Source: an uncultured Bacteroides sp.
Lineage (GTDB): Bacteria > Bacteroidota > Bacteroidia > Bacteroidales > Bacteroidaceae
Direction: 5' to 3'
Assembly (NCBI GenBank): GCA_900766195.1
Contig: CAAFUN010000006.1
Coordinates: forward strand, 62,001 to 126,000
DNA: 64,000 bases
Shown here piece after piece: positions 34,986 through 45,368 of this stretch; positions within the stretch are counted from its first letter, which is position 1, and every line of letters starts with the position of its first letter. The position numbers and the translations under genes are program-made. The notes beneath the pieces were generated by a model, which had not been told where the DNA came from, made no database searches, and saw only the letters and a program-made list of their open reading frames with translations.

Positions 34986-36689
34986 CTATTTTTTTATCTC
35001 CCATCCTTCGTTCTGTATCAGCTTGTTATTCTTACGAATTTCAGAATCAGGTATTGGATAGAAATACATTCTATCATTCCATACCAGATTTTTAGTCACA
35101 CGTTTATAACTAAAGCTCTCGTCTGCATTTTTTGTGATTTCCATACGAACGATATTTTTAAGAACGTCACCTTCTTTCCAGCGACGAATATCCCAAAAAC
35201 GATGGCCTTCAAACGCCAACTCTACCATGCGCTCCCGTTTGTATTTTATCCAAAAATCAGAATTTGACATATTAGCAGGGAACTCTGGCATTTTTACATC
35301 AGAACGATTACGTATCACATTTACAGCCTGACGAGCTGACATCGTAAATTCATCATTTATAGCATCTCCCGAACCTAATAAGTTGAAAACAGCTTCAGCA
35401 TAATTCAAGTAAAATTCTCCTAGACGGAAAGTAACCCAACTATGCCGCTTACCTCCACTACTATTTGAAGCGCTGATATCTATCGAAGTGTCAAGATACT
35501 TCTTCAGATAGTATCCTGTTGGAGTAGCATAAGAAATAGGAAGCCCATCTCGGCCACCAACATAGGTTTCAAGTACATTAGGGTTTGTACTTGGCCATTT
35601 GTCTCCATTTACAGCAATAGTCATACTCAATCGTGGATCACGATTGGCATACGGTTTATTAAGATTATAACCACTGTTTGTGTCATTCCAAGCTTTACCT
35701 GTAGTTTTCATTTCGTATGCATCAACTAACGTCTGAGTAGGACAGTTACCGGCATTTGCATTTTCCATACCAATAGGAAAGTTGTATACTTCCGGAACAT
35801 TTGTATCACCTACCCTACGCACAAAAATCATTTCCGATGCTTTAAAATTATCAGTACCCCATAAATCCGAATACTTGCCAAGCTTTATTGAATTCTGAGC
35901 ACAATAATCTATAACATCTTTACTTGCTTTAGCAGCCTTTCGCCATAATTCAGTATCACTAGTTTTATTAAATAATGGGCTAGCTTGATAAAGTAACGTA
36001 CGCGCTTTTAACGCCAATGCAGTTCCACGATTTACACGACCAGTCTCGGGATTATCCGTACCACCTGCAGCATCTTCCAAGCCATAATATGTTATAGGAA
36101 GTTCTTTAGATACAGCATCACATTCTGTGACAATAAAATTAAAAATCTCACTAGCAGAAGTTCGTGGAAGAGAATTCGCCTCATCCTCAGTGAGAACAGT
36201 TGTCGTAAACGGCACATCTCCATAAGCACGTACCAGCAGAAAATAATAATATGCACGTAAAAGACGAACTTCATATTGATAACGATTAAAGCGAGCCATC
36301 TGCTCTTTATAATCTTTATCATAACGTTGGTCATAGAAATTCAAATTGGGACACTCAGCCAAATAATAGTTGGCGGCACGAATAGCAGTATAGTATCCCC
36401 ACAAAGATTTTGGATTTAAAGCACTCCATGCTCCATTAGTATAATCAAGGACAGAAGAGTAGGTTACTGCCATTTCCGACTCATCACATGCCGATGACAT
36501 AGAATTCAAATCGGGTAAATCTTCGTCCAAATAACTATATATATTAGTCACAAACGCACCAGTTCTCGTAAAATCAGTAAAAACATAATCTTTACCGTAG
36601 ACGGTATATTCGCGATAATTCATTTCATCAGAGCACGCACCTAAAAGCAGTGTACATGCCAAACTCAAAAAGATATATCTTATTTTCAT
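34986..36689 (-). CDS. SusD/RagB-like lipoprotein (pair 2)
   Basis: I chose the start at 36689, giving 567 residues with LLLGAC as the lipoprotein box; an upstream in-frame ATG at 36707 adds only a polar stretch. Family features include RLLRAYYYFLLVRAYGDVPF, the GTALALKARTLLYQASPLFN TPR segment, and the C-terminal YKRERMVELAFEGHRFWDIRRW. It caps the neighbouring SusC barrel and delivers glycan to it. It belongs with the SusC at 36719-39733. Confidence 0.92.
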   Translation of the reverse strand: MKIRYIFLSLACTLLLGACSDEMNYREYTVYGKDYVFTDFTRTGAFVTNIYSYLDEDLPDLNSMSSACDESEMAVTYSSVLDYTNGAWSALNPKSLWGYYTAIRAANYYLAECPNLNFYDQRYDKDYKEQMARFNRYQYEVRLLRAYYYFLLVRAYGDVPFTTTVLTEDEANSLPRTSASEIFNFIVTECDAVSKELPITYYGLEDAAGGTDNPETGRVNRGTALALKARTLLYQASPLFNKTSDTELWRKAAKASKDVIDYCAQNSIKLGKYSDLWGTDNFKASEMIFVRRVGDTNVPEVYNFPIGMENANAGNCPTQTLVDAYEMKTTGKAWNDTNSGYNLNKPYANRDPRLSMTIAVNGDKWPSTNPNVLETYVGGRDGLPISYATPTGYYLKKYLDTSIDISASNSSGGKRHSWVTFRLGEFYLNYAEAVFNLLGSGDAINDEFTMSARQAVNVIRNRSDVKMPEFPANMSNSDFWIKYKRERMVELAFEGHRFWDIRRWKEGDVLKNIVRMEITKNADESFSYKRVTKNLVWNDRMYFYPIPDSEIRKNNKLIQNEGWEIKK

Positions 36690-36718
36690 ATTTTCATCAT
36701 TTATCATTAGACTCTGAT

Positions 36719-39700
36719 TTAAAAGCCAATAGCTAATCCGACATGTACTGAACGAGTTGCTGGATAAACAGTTCCCATTGCTTCAGGATCTGTTATATTT
36801 ATCTTATCAAAACACAGTAAATCAACTCCACGTACATATACTTTTCCTGTCCTCATACGAATTTTACTTAATAAAGAAGTCGGTAACTTATAGTAAACTT
36901 CGCAATTACGGAGTTTCAAGAATGAACGATCCGCTAGCCAAACCGAAGACGTCTGCAGATTATTATCTACCTTTTCCGTTGTCAGGCGAGGGAACCGAGC
37001 ATCCGGTGTTTCGGGTGTCCAACGGTTATTATAATAATAATTGGATATTGTAGCATTGCCTACCAAAGGACGATACAAACTTGTAGTACTCAAATAAGCC
37101 GTATAATTACCGACCCCTTGGAAAGCAACATTGAAGCCCAGGCCTTTCCATTCCAATCCTAGATTAAATGAATAATAAACCTCCGGACAGGAAGCATTAT
37201 ATCCCATAGCAATTTTATCATTATCATTAATGATACCGTCTCCATTAATATCTTTATACTTTATATCACCAGGTTTCACCGGACCAAACTGTTGTGCTGG
37301 ACTGTTATCAATATCTGCCTGATCTGTAAAATAGCCTATTGCCTGTAAACCAAATATCTGCCCGACTGCTTTATCTGTAGTTCTTAAATAATCATATGCA
37401 CGTGGTTCCTCAAGTTGTTCAACAATTTTGCTTCTGTAAAAAGAAAACTTTCCACCTAGATTAAGCTGAAAATCACCTATTCTCTTTGTATAGTCCAAAC
37501 CTAATTCTGTTCCCCAACTATCTACAATTCCGGCATTGGAAAACGGATTCAAAGCTCCCAAAATAGCAGAGTTCTTTCCAGAAGTACTGACCCATATATC
37601 CGAACGTCTCTCATAAAAACCATCTACTGTCATTGTTAAGCCTCGTAACATAGAAATATCAACACCTACATTATATTTATGTGCTTTCTCGGTTGTACCG
37701 TTCAAAGAAGCTAATCGCCCCTCTTGCCAACTGCCATCATTATTAAAATTATTCTTTATAGGATAACCACCACCGGAACCATTTACCGTTTCATACCAAT
37801 AGCCGTTATAAGGTATATTATCCGTATTCAAAATTCCAAAAGAAGCTCTAAGCTTAAGAAAATCAATTAACGACTGTTTCTGCATAAAGTCCTCATTAGA
37901 AATAATCCATGCCAAACCGATAGTTGGAGAAAGATGCCACTTATTACCTGATTCCAAAACGTTTGAAGCAGAATTCATCAGAGTTAAATCAGCATAGTAA
38001 CGTTTATTATATCCATAATGAGTATAAAGCGCTACATTCTGATGATAGAAAGTATTATTTATACCTTTTGCATTATCATATTTATAAGAATACATGAGCA
38101 TGGCATACAAACTATGCGCTCCAAAGAGACGTTGGTAGTCCACATTTGCCTGAAAATTAAAAGCCCTATTTTGCCAATCCAACTTACTTGAGCCACTCAT
38201 TTCACTATCTGTCCCCCCTGTATAATTATTAAATTCGGAAGGAACACCATCAACCCAATTTGTTACCGTTTGAGAGCCATATCTATAAGTTTTAGAATGA
38301 TCTTCCCAATAAGATGCTATATTATCATATCCAAGGCGTACTGCACCTCCTAAGCCCTCTAGAACAGAAGAAAAATCCTGTCTTAGAAGCATGTCAGCAT
38401 ATAATGCACGTGTATGTGATTTTGAATAAGCACGAGCTTGAGTCAGCGCAACAGGGTTATAATAGCCATTCCAAGTTGCGTTTCCACCCCACAGACCATC
38501 TGACGTTTTAATTGGAAATGCAGCAGAAGGTACCATATACAAAACATTAATTAAATTGTCAGAACCGTTTCCTGGCCGACTTGTTTCATTCAATAGTCCC
38601 ATAATATTGGCTTGTAATTTTGTAGTAGAAGTCAAGTCTACATCCAGATTAGTCCGAAAATTGGCTTTCGAATATTTTTCCTGCGTAGAGTAGCCACTAT
38701 TTTTATTTGCATTTGCAATAAAACCACTGTTGTTCTGCAAGTTCAACATGGTGTAATACCTCATATTCGTACTACCACCACGGAAACTCAACGTTGCAAT
38801 ATCTGATGCTCCATTATTCCGTAATGTCTGTCCCCACCAATCAACATTTGGATATAAATAAGGGTACTTACCACTTTTAAGTGCATCCAATTCCAATTGT
38901 GAATACCGAGTAGATTTACCATCATTGGCAAGTGCTTCATTCATTGCATTGGCGTATGTATAAGCTTCTGCGAATTTCGGTTTACGAGCTTGCCAATCAA
39001 AGCCATGATCATAAGTAAAATTAATATCTCTGGATTTATACGTCCCACGTTTTGTAACTATATTGAGCACCCCGTTAACACCTTTATATCCATATAAGGC
39101 CAAAGCTGCTGCATCACGAAGTACACTCACGGACTCTACCTCATCCGGAGTAAGATAATTTAGAATATTCCAGGCGTTCTCTCGTTCAAGCCCGTCTACT
39201 ACTACCATTATTCCGGTGTTCCCATTCAATGTCTTTGCTCCGCGAATCCACATAGATGGAGTCTGATCCCAAATAGCACCAGTCTTTTGCATTGTGGTTA
39301 GTCCAAGTACATTACCGTACAATGAATTTCCGATTGAAAATGACGAACGATTGTTTATATCCTCTGCATATACAGTAGATACAGCTCCTGTACTCTCAGC
39401 TCTAGTCTGTTTCAGGCCAAAACCGTAATTTACTTTTTCATCAGAAAAATCCACAACGACTTTGACAGGTTTACCAGGCATACCAGCAAAATCCTTTGTA
39501 TCACCAACAGCTGTTTGCACTTTCAAGACAGCCTGCTTATCTATTGTGATATTAAAATTCCCATCTCTATCTGTAGCAGTCTTTACCAACGGATTACTCA
39601 CAACAGAAATCAGCGCTCCGGCTACCGGATTCCCCTTCCTATCAATGACCTGACCCGAAATAATATCTTGCGCCCATGCAATTGAACTTGCACAAGTTAA

Positions 39701-39733
39701 TACAGCCAAAACTATTAATCTTATATTTTTCAT
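36719..39733 (-). CDS. SusC-like TonB-dependent glycan transporter (pair 2)
   Basis: This 1004-residue outer-membrane receptor has a signal peptide (SSIAWAQD, about residue 21) and a carboxypeptidase-regulatory-like domain (ISGQVIDRKGNPVAGALI). The plug contains VVVDGLERENAWNILNYLTPDEVESVSVLRDAAALALYG, followed by NGVLNIVTKRG, a clear SusC hallmark. The barrel ends HVGLAIGF. It is diverged from the other SusC in this locus, so the two pairs probably take up different fragments of one polysaccharide. Confidence 0.93.
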   Translation of the reverse strand: MKNIRLIVLAVLTCASSIAWAQDIISGQVIDRKGNPVAGALISVVSNPLVKTATDRDGNFNITIDKQAVLKVQTAVGDTKDFAGMPGKPVKVVVDFSDEKVNYGFGLKQTRAESTGAVSTVYAEDINNRSSFSIGNSLYGNVLGLTTMQKTGAIWDQTPSMWIRGAKTLNGNTGIMVVVDGLERENAWNILNYLTPDEVESVSVLRDAAALALYGYKGVNGVLNIVTKRGTYKSRDINFTYDHGFDWQARKPKFAEAYTYANAMNEALANDGKSTRYSQLELDALKSGKYPYLYPNVDWWGQTLRNNGASDIATLSFRGGSTNMRYYTMLNLQNNSGFIANANKNSGYSTQEKYSKANFRTNLDVDLTSTTKLQANIMGLLNETSRPGNGSDNLINVLYMVPSAAFPIKTSDGLWGGNATWNGYYNPVALTQARAYSKSHTRALYADMLLRQDFSSVLEGLGGAVRLGYDNIASYWEDHSKTYRYGSQTVTNWVDGVPSEFNNYTGGTDSEMSGSSKLDWQNRAFNFQANVDYQRLFGAHSLYAMLMYSYKYDNAKGINNTFYHQNVALYTHYGYNKRYYADLTLMNSASNVLESGNKWHLSPTIGLAWIISNEDFMQKQSLIDFLKLRASFGILNTDNIPYNGYWYETVNGSGGGYPIKNNFNNDGSWQEGRLASLNGTTEKAHKYNVGVDISMLRGLTMTVDGFYERRSDIWVSTSGKNSAILGALNPFSNAGIVDSWGTELGLDYTKRIGDFQLNLGGKFSFYRSKIVEQLEEPRAYDYLRTTDKAVGQIFGLQAIGYFTDQADIDNSPAQQFGPVKPGDIKYKDINGDGIINDNDKIAMGYNASCPEVYYSFNLGLEWKGLGFNVAFQGVGNYTAYLSTTSLYRPLVGNATISNYYYNNRWTPETPDARFPRLTTEKVDNNLQTSSVWLADRSFLKLRNCEVYYKLPTSLLSKIRMRTGKVYVRGVDLLCFDKINITDPEAMGTVYPATRSVHVGLAIGF

Positions 39734-39766
39734 ATGATTATTCTTTTTAAGTCCATTTACCCCTTG

Positions 39767-41671
39767 TTAATTCCAACCGGGATTTTGTGTCAATCCATAG
39801 TGCTTATTTACCTCAGAAGGAGGAAAAGCAGCCAAATACCACTTAGGACTAAAATTGGTCCACCATGAGCGGGCGGAATTGCTCAACTGAAACTTTTCAT
39901 AAATAAAGTCAGAGGGCTTATTTGGAAATTGTGATGCATTACCAGTAGTCCCCGACCAAGGTTTATTACCTCCACCATCATTTCTATATATTTTCAGTCC
40001 ATGCAATGTTCTTTCGAAAAGATCGGCACGTTTATAACGAATCATATCAAACAATCTCACATCTTCCAAGCCCAATTCACAAGCACGTTCACGCAGTATC
40101 TCTTCCAACAAAGCATCTGCATTTGTGGACAAATGCTTACTAGGATTACATGCTTCCAACCCTCCTAAGCCAACACGTGCACGGACTTGATCTATCTGGG
40201 CAATAGCTTCCGACAATCTGTTGCTCTTTAGCAAGGCTTCAGCATAAATCAAATAAACTTCAGCCAATCGTAGATAAGGCCACTCCAAATAATTACCAGC
40301 TAAGCTACCTTTTCCTTGTTTAAAGAATTTATATAAACCGAATCCTGTGGCATAAATGCCCGTTTCTGTCGAAGTACTGTTTGCATTGTCTCTACCTCCA
40401 AGCCAAAGTTCTACTGCATGATCACCGAATGAAGCCCCATTTACCAACATTGTTTCGTACAATCGCGGATCACGAACCGGCTTATTATAGTCATTTTTAG
40501 CAAAGAAAGGATTGGATGATACAGATGAATTGCTCCAACTGAAAGGAGTACCATCAGCCAACGGAAACATTTCCATATATTCCGAAGTAGGCGTATATCC
40601 TCCGAAAGGTACCCAATCACCCCAATAATACCACCAGTCCCAATTATATTTTCCTATAATACGAGTGGAGATCAGTAACTCTGTATTATCCTGACGGATA
40701 AAGTAAGCCTTATTAAATGCTTCACGATAATCTTTGGAAGTCGCTCCTGCAGCCTGTATAAGTTGGTAATGACCGTTTGCTTTCAGTGCATTGAAAAATG
40801 CTTCGCATGCATCGAGACACTGTGTCCAAAGTTCCGCCTTATACCCTCCGTACCAAACTTGATGGTTTGTTACGGCATCCTGAGGTTCTTCGGTGCAGTA
40901 TGGTTCTTTATCATTAAACAATGGGCTTGCAGCAAATAGCAAAATCTTACATTTAAGTCCCATGGCGGCAGCTTTTGTGAAACGCCCTTGCCAATTCGAT
41001 TCGTCTGATCCTAAATCCCAAGGAAGAACAGCTGTAGCTTGGTCCAACAAATCTACCATAAAATTGACCGTAGCCTCCACCGTAGCACGTGGCAATTCAT
41101 AACTCGTGGCCACTTCATAAGCTTTATTTACGATAGGCAATCCTCCAAAATGTCTGAAAAGGTCAAAGTAGCGAGAAGCAATAATCACTTTGGCTTCTGC
41201 GGCCAAGCGTTGCTTTTCAGCCTCTTCCATATCCGGTACACGATTCACATTTTCTATAAAAAGCCAAGAAGCACGAATAGCCGGCCAACAATTCTCTTTA
41301 GTATATCCAAAGCGAGTTTCATTTTTATCATCTTCATCACTCGCTTTGTAAGAGCCCGAGTAATAGTTCCGATTTACCCCATCCCAAGCATTATGACTAT
41401 GCCAACAATCGGACAAACACTCAAACATTCCGGTATTCATTTTACCGTCAACTTCATTCCAGTTTGTAGCCAAGCCATAATAAAGCTTGCTATATGTATT
41501 CCATAGAAATGCGCGAGCATATTCCGCCTTGCCAAATATAGTATCTTGTGTAGTAGCTACACCAGGAGCCTTCTCTAAGAAACTGTCACCAAACTTAATG
41601 GGGTCAACGCAAGATGTTGCTATCAATCCTCCAAAGAATAGGACTATAATATATGTCGTTACTTTTTTCAT
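39767..41671 (-). CDS. SusD/RagB-like lipoprotein (pair 1)
   Basis: This 634-residue lipoprotein (GGLIATSC box) is longer than its counterpart at 34986. SusD signatures are RYFDLFRHFGGLPIV, KAAAMGLKCKILLFAASPLFND, and the C-terminal LLEEILRERACELGLEDVRLFDMIRYKR. Trp- and Tyr-rich segments (NWDWWYYWGDWVPFGGYTP) may form the glycan platform. It follows its SusC by 13 bp. Confidence 0.92.
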   Translation of the reverse strand: MKKVTTYIIVLFFGGLIATSCVDPIKFGDSFLEKAPGVATTQDTIFGKAEYARAFLWNTYSKLYYGLATNWNEVDGKMNTGMFECLSDCWHSHNAWDGVNRNYYSGSYKASDEDDKNETRFGYTKENCWPAIRASWLFIENVNRVPDMEEAEKQRLAAEAKVIIASRYFDLFRHFGGLPIVNKAYEVATSYELPRATVEATVNFMVDLLDQATAVLPWDLGSDESNWQGRFTKAAAMGLKCKILLFAASPLFNDKEPYCTEEPQDAVTNHQVWYGGYKAELWTQCLDACEAFFNALKANGHYQLIQAAGATSKDYREAFNKAYFIRQDNTELLISTRIIGKYNWDWWYYWGDWVPFGGYTPTSEYMEMFPLADGTPFSWSNSSVSSNPFFAKNDYNKPVRDPRLYETMLVNGASFGDHAVELWLGGRDNANSTSTETGIYATGFGLYKFFKQGKGSLAGNYLEWPYLRLAEVYLIYAEALLKSNRLSEAIAQIDQVRARVGLGGLEACNPSKHLSTNADALLEEILRERACELGLEDVRLFDMIRYKRADLFERTLHGLKIYRNDGGGNKPWSGTTGNASQFPNKPSDFIYEKFQLSNSARSWWTNFSPKWYLAAFPPSEVNKHYGLTQNPGWN

Positions 41672-41684
41672 ACTTATAAGATAT

Positions 41685-44600
41685 TTAGAACCCTAATTTC
41701 AAACCAACGTTAAAAACCCGAGTCAACGGATAGTTAGGACGGTCGCTCTGCCGTGATTCCGGATCTCCCCACTTAAAACTTGTGAAAGTCAACAGGTTAT
41801 AACCATTAGCATATAGACGGCATTGATTTAATTTGATCTTCTTCATAAACGGAAAATCAAAATTATATCCAACCTCTATACTTTTCAAACGCAGATAACT
41901 AGCATTGATAAGATATAGATCAGAGCCTGCATAATTATTAGAAGCATGTAATTTAGAAATCCGCGGATACTTTGCAGTAAATGTATCTTCAGATGAGCGC
42001 CAAGTTGTTTCATATTGATAAAGCAATAATCCTTTATCTTGAGTATCCATCATAGGTTGGCGAAATTCACTTAACATACGATCCACGTTCCATGCCCCGG
42101 TCCATTGCATAGTAAAATCAAACTTTTTCCAGCTAAATCCTAAATTCAGGCCAATGGTATACTCCGGCATATCCGTATATCCAATATTACGGGTAGCATC
42201 ATTACCATTTATCACACCATCACCATTCAAATCAGTATATACCACATCACCGGGAACCAACGTTATTCCATGATCGGCAATAGGACGATGATATTGAGCT
42301 TGATAACGTGCATCAGCCGTTTCATCATAAAATCCCCAGAATTTATACATTGAGCGAGAGCCTATACGACGTCCAGTTTGATACATCCAAGGTTCGTTTT
42401 GATCCACCTCATTCATGTAAACAATCTTATTCCTTGCAAAAGAAAGATTCAAGTTACTCCAATAACGAAAATCGTTCTTCAAAGATTGATTCCATTTTAA
42501 TGATAATTCATAACCCTTATTCTCTGTTTCACCGATATTCATTTTAGGCAATGACATACCAAGAATACCAGGTAGATAATCAGGACTAGATAATATATCT
42601 TTGCGTCTCTCTATAAAATAGTCAAAAGAGAGGTTTAATTGCTCGCGGAACAAAGCAATATCAACACCATAGTTTTGCTTCACCGCTTTCTCCCAAGTTA
42701 CATCCGAATAAGATTTTGAGCTTTCCCATGCTCCAGGTCTCTTATTATTTACATTTGTTCCAAAGAAATAACCTCCTCCATTCTGGAAGATGTAAGAATC
42801 TGGAATATACAAAAAGCGGTCATTTCCACTCTTGTCATTTCCTACCATACCTACAGATGCACGCAACTTTAAATAGTTAATTCCTTTTTTCAAAGAGCTA
42901 AAGAATGGCTCCTCGCTAACTACCCATCCCACTGAACCGGCAGGGAAAAAGCCATATCGCTTGCCTGGTCTAAAGTTTTCCGATCCATTATATCCGGCAT
43001 TAAACTCTGCCATATAACGTGTATTCCAATCGTAAGTGACACGACCAACCAAACCTACATAACCCGATGGAATATCCGTATATTGCCATGGATAATAGGT
43101 TTTAGACTGATTGTATAAAAACAATCCAGTAATATTATGTTGTCCAAATTTACGGGAGTAATTAAAAGCAAGCTCCATATACCAATTCCTAGCCTTGCCG
43201 AACTGATCATCTGGTTCACTATAATTCAGTTGTGAATCGGAACCATTCTTACGATAAGCAATTGTACCGTCTTCTTGGAGTACAGGAGTATAGAAAGCTT
43301 TAGAAGAGCTCGCAATTTTTTTATTAGAATACTCTGAGTTATAAGAACCTTTCAACTTCAGTGATAAACCTTTCGTAATAAAGTCCAGTTTCTGCACCAA
43401 TGCCAAGTCAAGATTGAGTACATTTGTCGTTGTTGTGCGAAAACCCTTACCATAATAAGAACTCAGACCATCTGTTCCTGTAAATGGTAAATAGTCTGGA
43501 TTTGAAACGATTCTTTTTCCATCAACAATGCCCGCACCGGCAAATGGCACTGCCCAATATAATTTACGGAATAACTGATTTTGATCTTCTCCTGATTCTG
43601 GTGTACGTTTGGTTTCCACGCGTCCTCCTATATTTACGGAGAGCAAAGTAGATTTTGTCACATCAAAGTCTAAGTTAGCACGGTAATTATAACGTTTATA
43701 ATCGAAGTTAAAGTTGTCAGTAGCATTAAATTGTTTGAACATTCCCCCTTGAGTAAAGAAACCGGCAGATACAAAATAACGCATATTATCAGTTCCTCCA
43801 GAAATATTCACATTATGTTGCGACTGGAATGATGCTTTATCCATGCAGTAGTCAATCCAATTAATATCCGGATAAAGGATGGGATCGGAATGAGTACGAA
43901 ACTTTTCGAGCTGTTCATTGCTAAAAGTAGGAACACCTCCATCGTTGACTTGCAACATATTATAATAGGAAGCGTATTGATAAGAATTGGCAAAGTCCAA
44001 CTCTTTTGTACGGAGATTCACACCTACTGATGTAGAAAATGAAATTTTGGCTTTTCCTTCCTGCCCTCGCTTAGTTGTTATTAAGACAACGCCATTTGCT
44101 CCACGAACACCAAATACTGCTGTAGCAGAAGCATCCTTTAGTACTGTAATACTTTCAACTTCGTTTGGGTCTATTTGTGAAAAGTCACGTTCTACTCCGT
44201 CTACTTGAATTAAAGGACGTGCGTTATTCCAAGTTGCAATACCGCGCACATAAATGTCCGCTGCATCTGCTCCCGGCTCGCCGGAATACTGAACGGTAGA
44301 AATACCTGTTATCTGTCCTGAAAGTACATTATTAAGAGAGCCAGCAGGTGTTTTCAAAAGATCATCACCTTTCATTGAAGAAATAGCGCCGGTTATGGAA
44401 ACCTTTTTTTGTGTACCATAAGCCACAACTTGCACTTCACCCAATACTTGTGCATTTTCTTCCAAAGTCACATTCAGGTTCGATCCTTTTTTTACAATAA
44501 CTACCTGATCTTTATAACCGATAAAGCTAACTTTTACTTTGTCGCCTAGCTTGGCTGTAATTGAAAAGTGTCCGTCCAAATCTGTAATAACTCCCTGGGT

Positions 44601-44831
44601 AGTTCCCACTATAATAACATTGGCACCAATAATAGGCTCACCTTGAGAATCTTTCACAGTACCAGAAACTTTTCCTGAATTCTGTTGTTGCATTTCAAGT
44701 ATTTCCAGTGAGTTAACAGCATATCCCCTTAAAGGAATCAAAAGAAAAAAAGAGCAAAAAGAACAAGCAGCTATCCATAGCTGATACCTCTTCTTCTTTA
44801 GCCCTCCATAATAAATCTTTTGCTTTTTCAT
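41685..44831 (-). CDS. SusC-like TonB-dependent glycan transporter (pair 1)
   Basis: This 1048-residue protein has an extended N-terminus with a basic stretch before the hydrophobic signal (SFCSFFLLIPLRGYAV). A carboxypeptidase-regulatory-like domain (VSGTVKDSQGEPIIGANVIIVGTT) follows. The plug shows IQVDGVERDFSQIDPNEVESITVLKDASATAVFG and NGVVLITTKRG, and the barrel ends RVFNVGLKLGF. It is the first transport gene downstream of the hybrid sensor, with 537 bp of non-coding DNA in front, and probably starts the PUL operon. Confidence 0.94.
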   Translation of the reverse strand: MKKQKIYYGGLKKKRYQLWIAACSFCSFFLLIPLRGYAVNSLEILEMQQQNSGKVSGTVKDSQGEPIIGANVIIVGTTQGVITDLDGHFSITAKLGDKVKVSFIGYKDQVVIVKKGSNLNVTLEENAQVLGEVQVVAYGTQKKVSITGAISSMKGDDLLKTPAGSLNNVLSGQITGISTVQYSGEPGADAADIYVRGIATWNNARPLIQVDGVERDFSQIDPNEVESITVLKDASATAVFGVRGANGVVLITTKRGQEGKAKISFSTSVGVNLRTKELDFANSYQYASYYNMLQVNDGGVPTFSNEQLEKFRTHSDPILYPDINWIDYCMDKASFQSQHNVNISGGTDNMRYFVSAGFFTQGGMFKQFNATDNFNFDYKRYNYRANLDFDVTKSTLLSVNIGGRVETKRTPESGEDQNQLFRKLYWAVPFAGAGIVDGKRIVSNPDYLPFTGTDGLSSYYGKGFRTTTTNVLNLDLALVQKLDFITKGLSLKLKGSYNSEYSNKKIASSSKAFYTPVLQEDGTIAYRKNGSDSQLNYSEPDDQFGKARNWYMELAFNYSRKFGQHNITGLFLYNQSKTYYPWQYTDIPSGYVGLVGRVTYDWNTRYMAEFNAGYNGSENFRPGKRYGFFPAGSVGWVVSEEPFFSSLKKGINYLKLRASVGMVGNDKSGNDRFLYIPDSYIFQNGGGYFFGTNVNNKRPGAWESSKSYSDVTWEKAVKQNYGVDIALFREQLNLSFDYFIERRKDILSSPDYLPGILGMSLPKMNIGETENKGYELSLKWNQSLKNDFRYWSNLNLSFARNKIVYMNEVDQNEPWMYQTGRRIGSRSMYKFWGFYDETADARYQAQYHRPIADHGITLVPGDVVYTDLNGDGVINGNDATRNIGYTDMPEYTIGLNLGFSWKKFDFTMQWTGAWNVDRMLSEFRQPMMDTQDKGLLLYQYETTWRSSEDTFTAKYPRISKLHASNNYAGSDLYLINASYLRLKSIEVGYNFDFPFMKKIKLNQCRLYANGYNLLTFTSFKWGDPESRQSDRPNYPLTRVFNVGLKLGF

Positions 44832-45368
44832 TTAGTATGAATTTAAGATAAAACAATAATTATACGCGATTAAAACAGTATTTCTGCTTACTACTTTTTT
44901 ATGAATTTAAAATAGTTTGCACCTTTATCAAACTTTGTTTCTCATGGCAATGAATATTAAATTAGATACTATAAATCTTTTAAAAACAAAAACAAATTTA
45001 AAGATACGCTAACAATAACAGCTCTAAAAAGAACTCTATAAGGTAGAATTTTCATTTTCTTGGTGATTTTAACCATAATTCTACCACAAACAAGAGTCAC
45101 TCTCGTATCAGTAATTTTCCTAGTCAGTAATATGAGTATGATTTACGGTTGGGTCGCAAATCACACCCCTTTCAAAATGACTTCTGAGGAGGGGGATAAT
45201 CAGTATACGACTGAATGCCATTCAGTATACGAGTGAACCCTATTCAGTATACGACTGAATAGAGTTCAAGTTGCGAATGAATATTAATCATCTCGAAAAA
45301 AAACGTTAGTGGAGCTTTCCAATAGACTTTTTGCAAGTATAAAAAACTAAATCACCACATAAATGGGA
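44832..45368. other. Intergenic region between hybrid sensor and SusC
   Basis: The 537-bp gap should hold the PUL promoter. CAAATTTA at 44993-45000 reads TAAATTTG on the minus strand and could be its -7 box, with a leader of about 155 nt. Array C lies at 45201-45288. The rest is AT-rich without a gene. Confidence 0.5.
45201..45288. repeat. Four-unit 22-bp palindromic tandem array (array C)
   Basis: Units start at 45201, 45223, 45245 and 45267, exactly 22 bp apart. The core is TTCAGTATACGACTGAA. The first copy has an A in place of one outer T, the second reads ...GAGTGAA, and the fourth is degenerate (TTCAAGTTGCGAATGAA) but keeps TTCA and TGAA. The 5-bp linkers differ (TGCCA, CCCTA, TAGAG). 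It lies 81 bp after the hybrid sensor stop and about 370 bp upstream of the SusC start. Confidence 0.88.
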
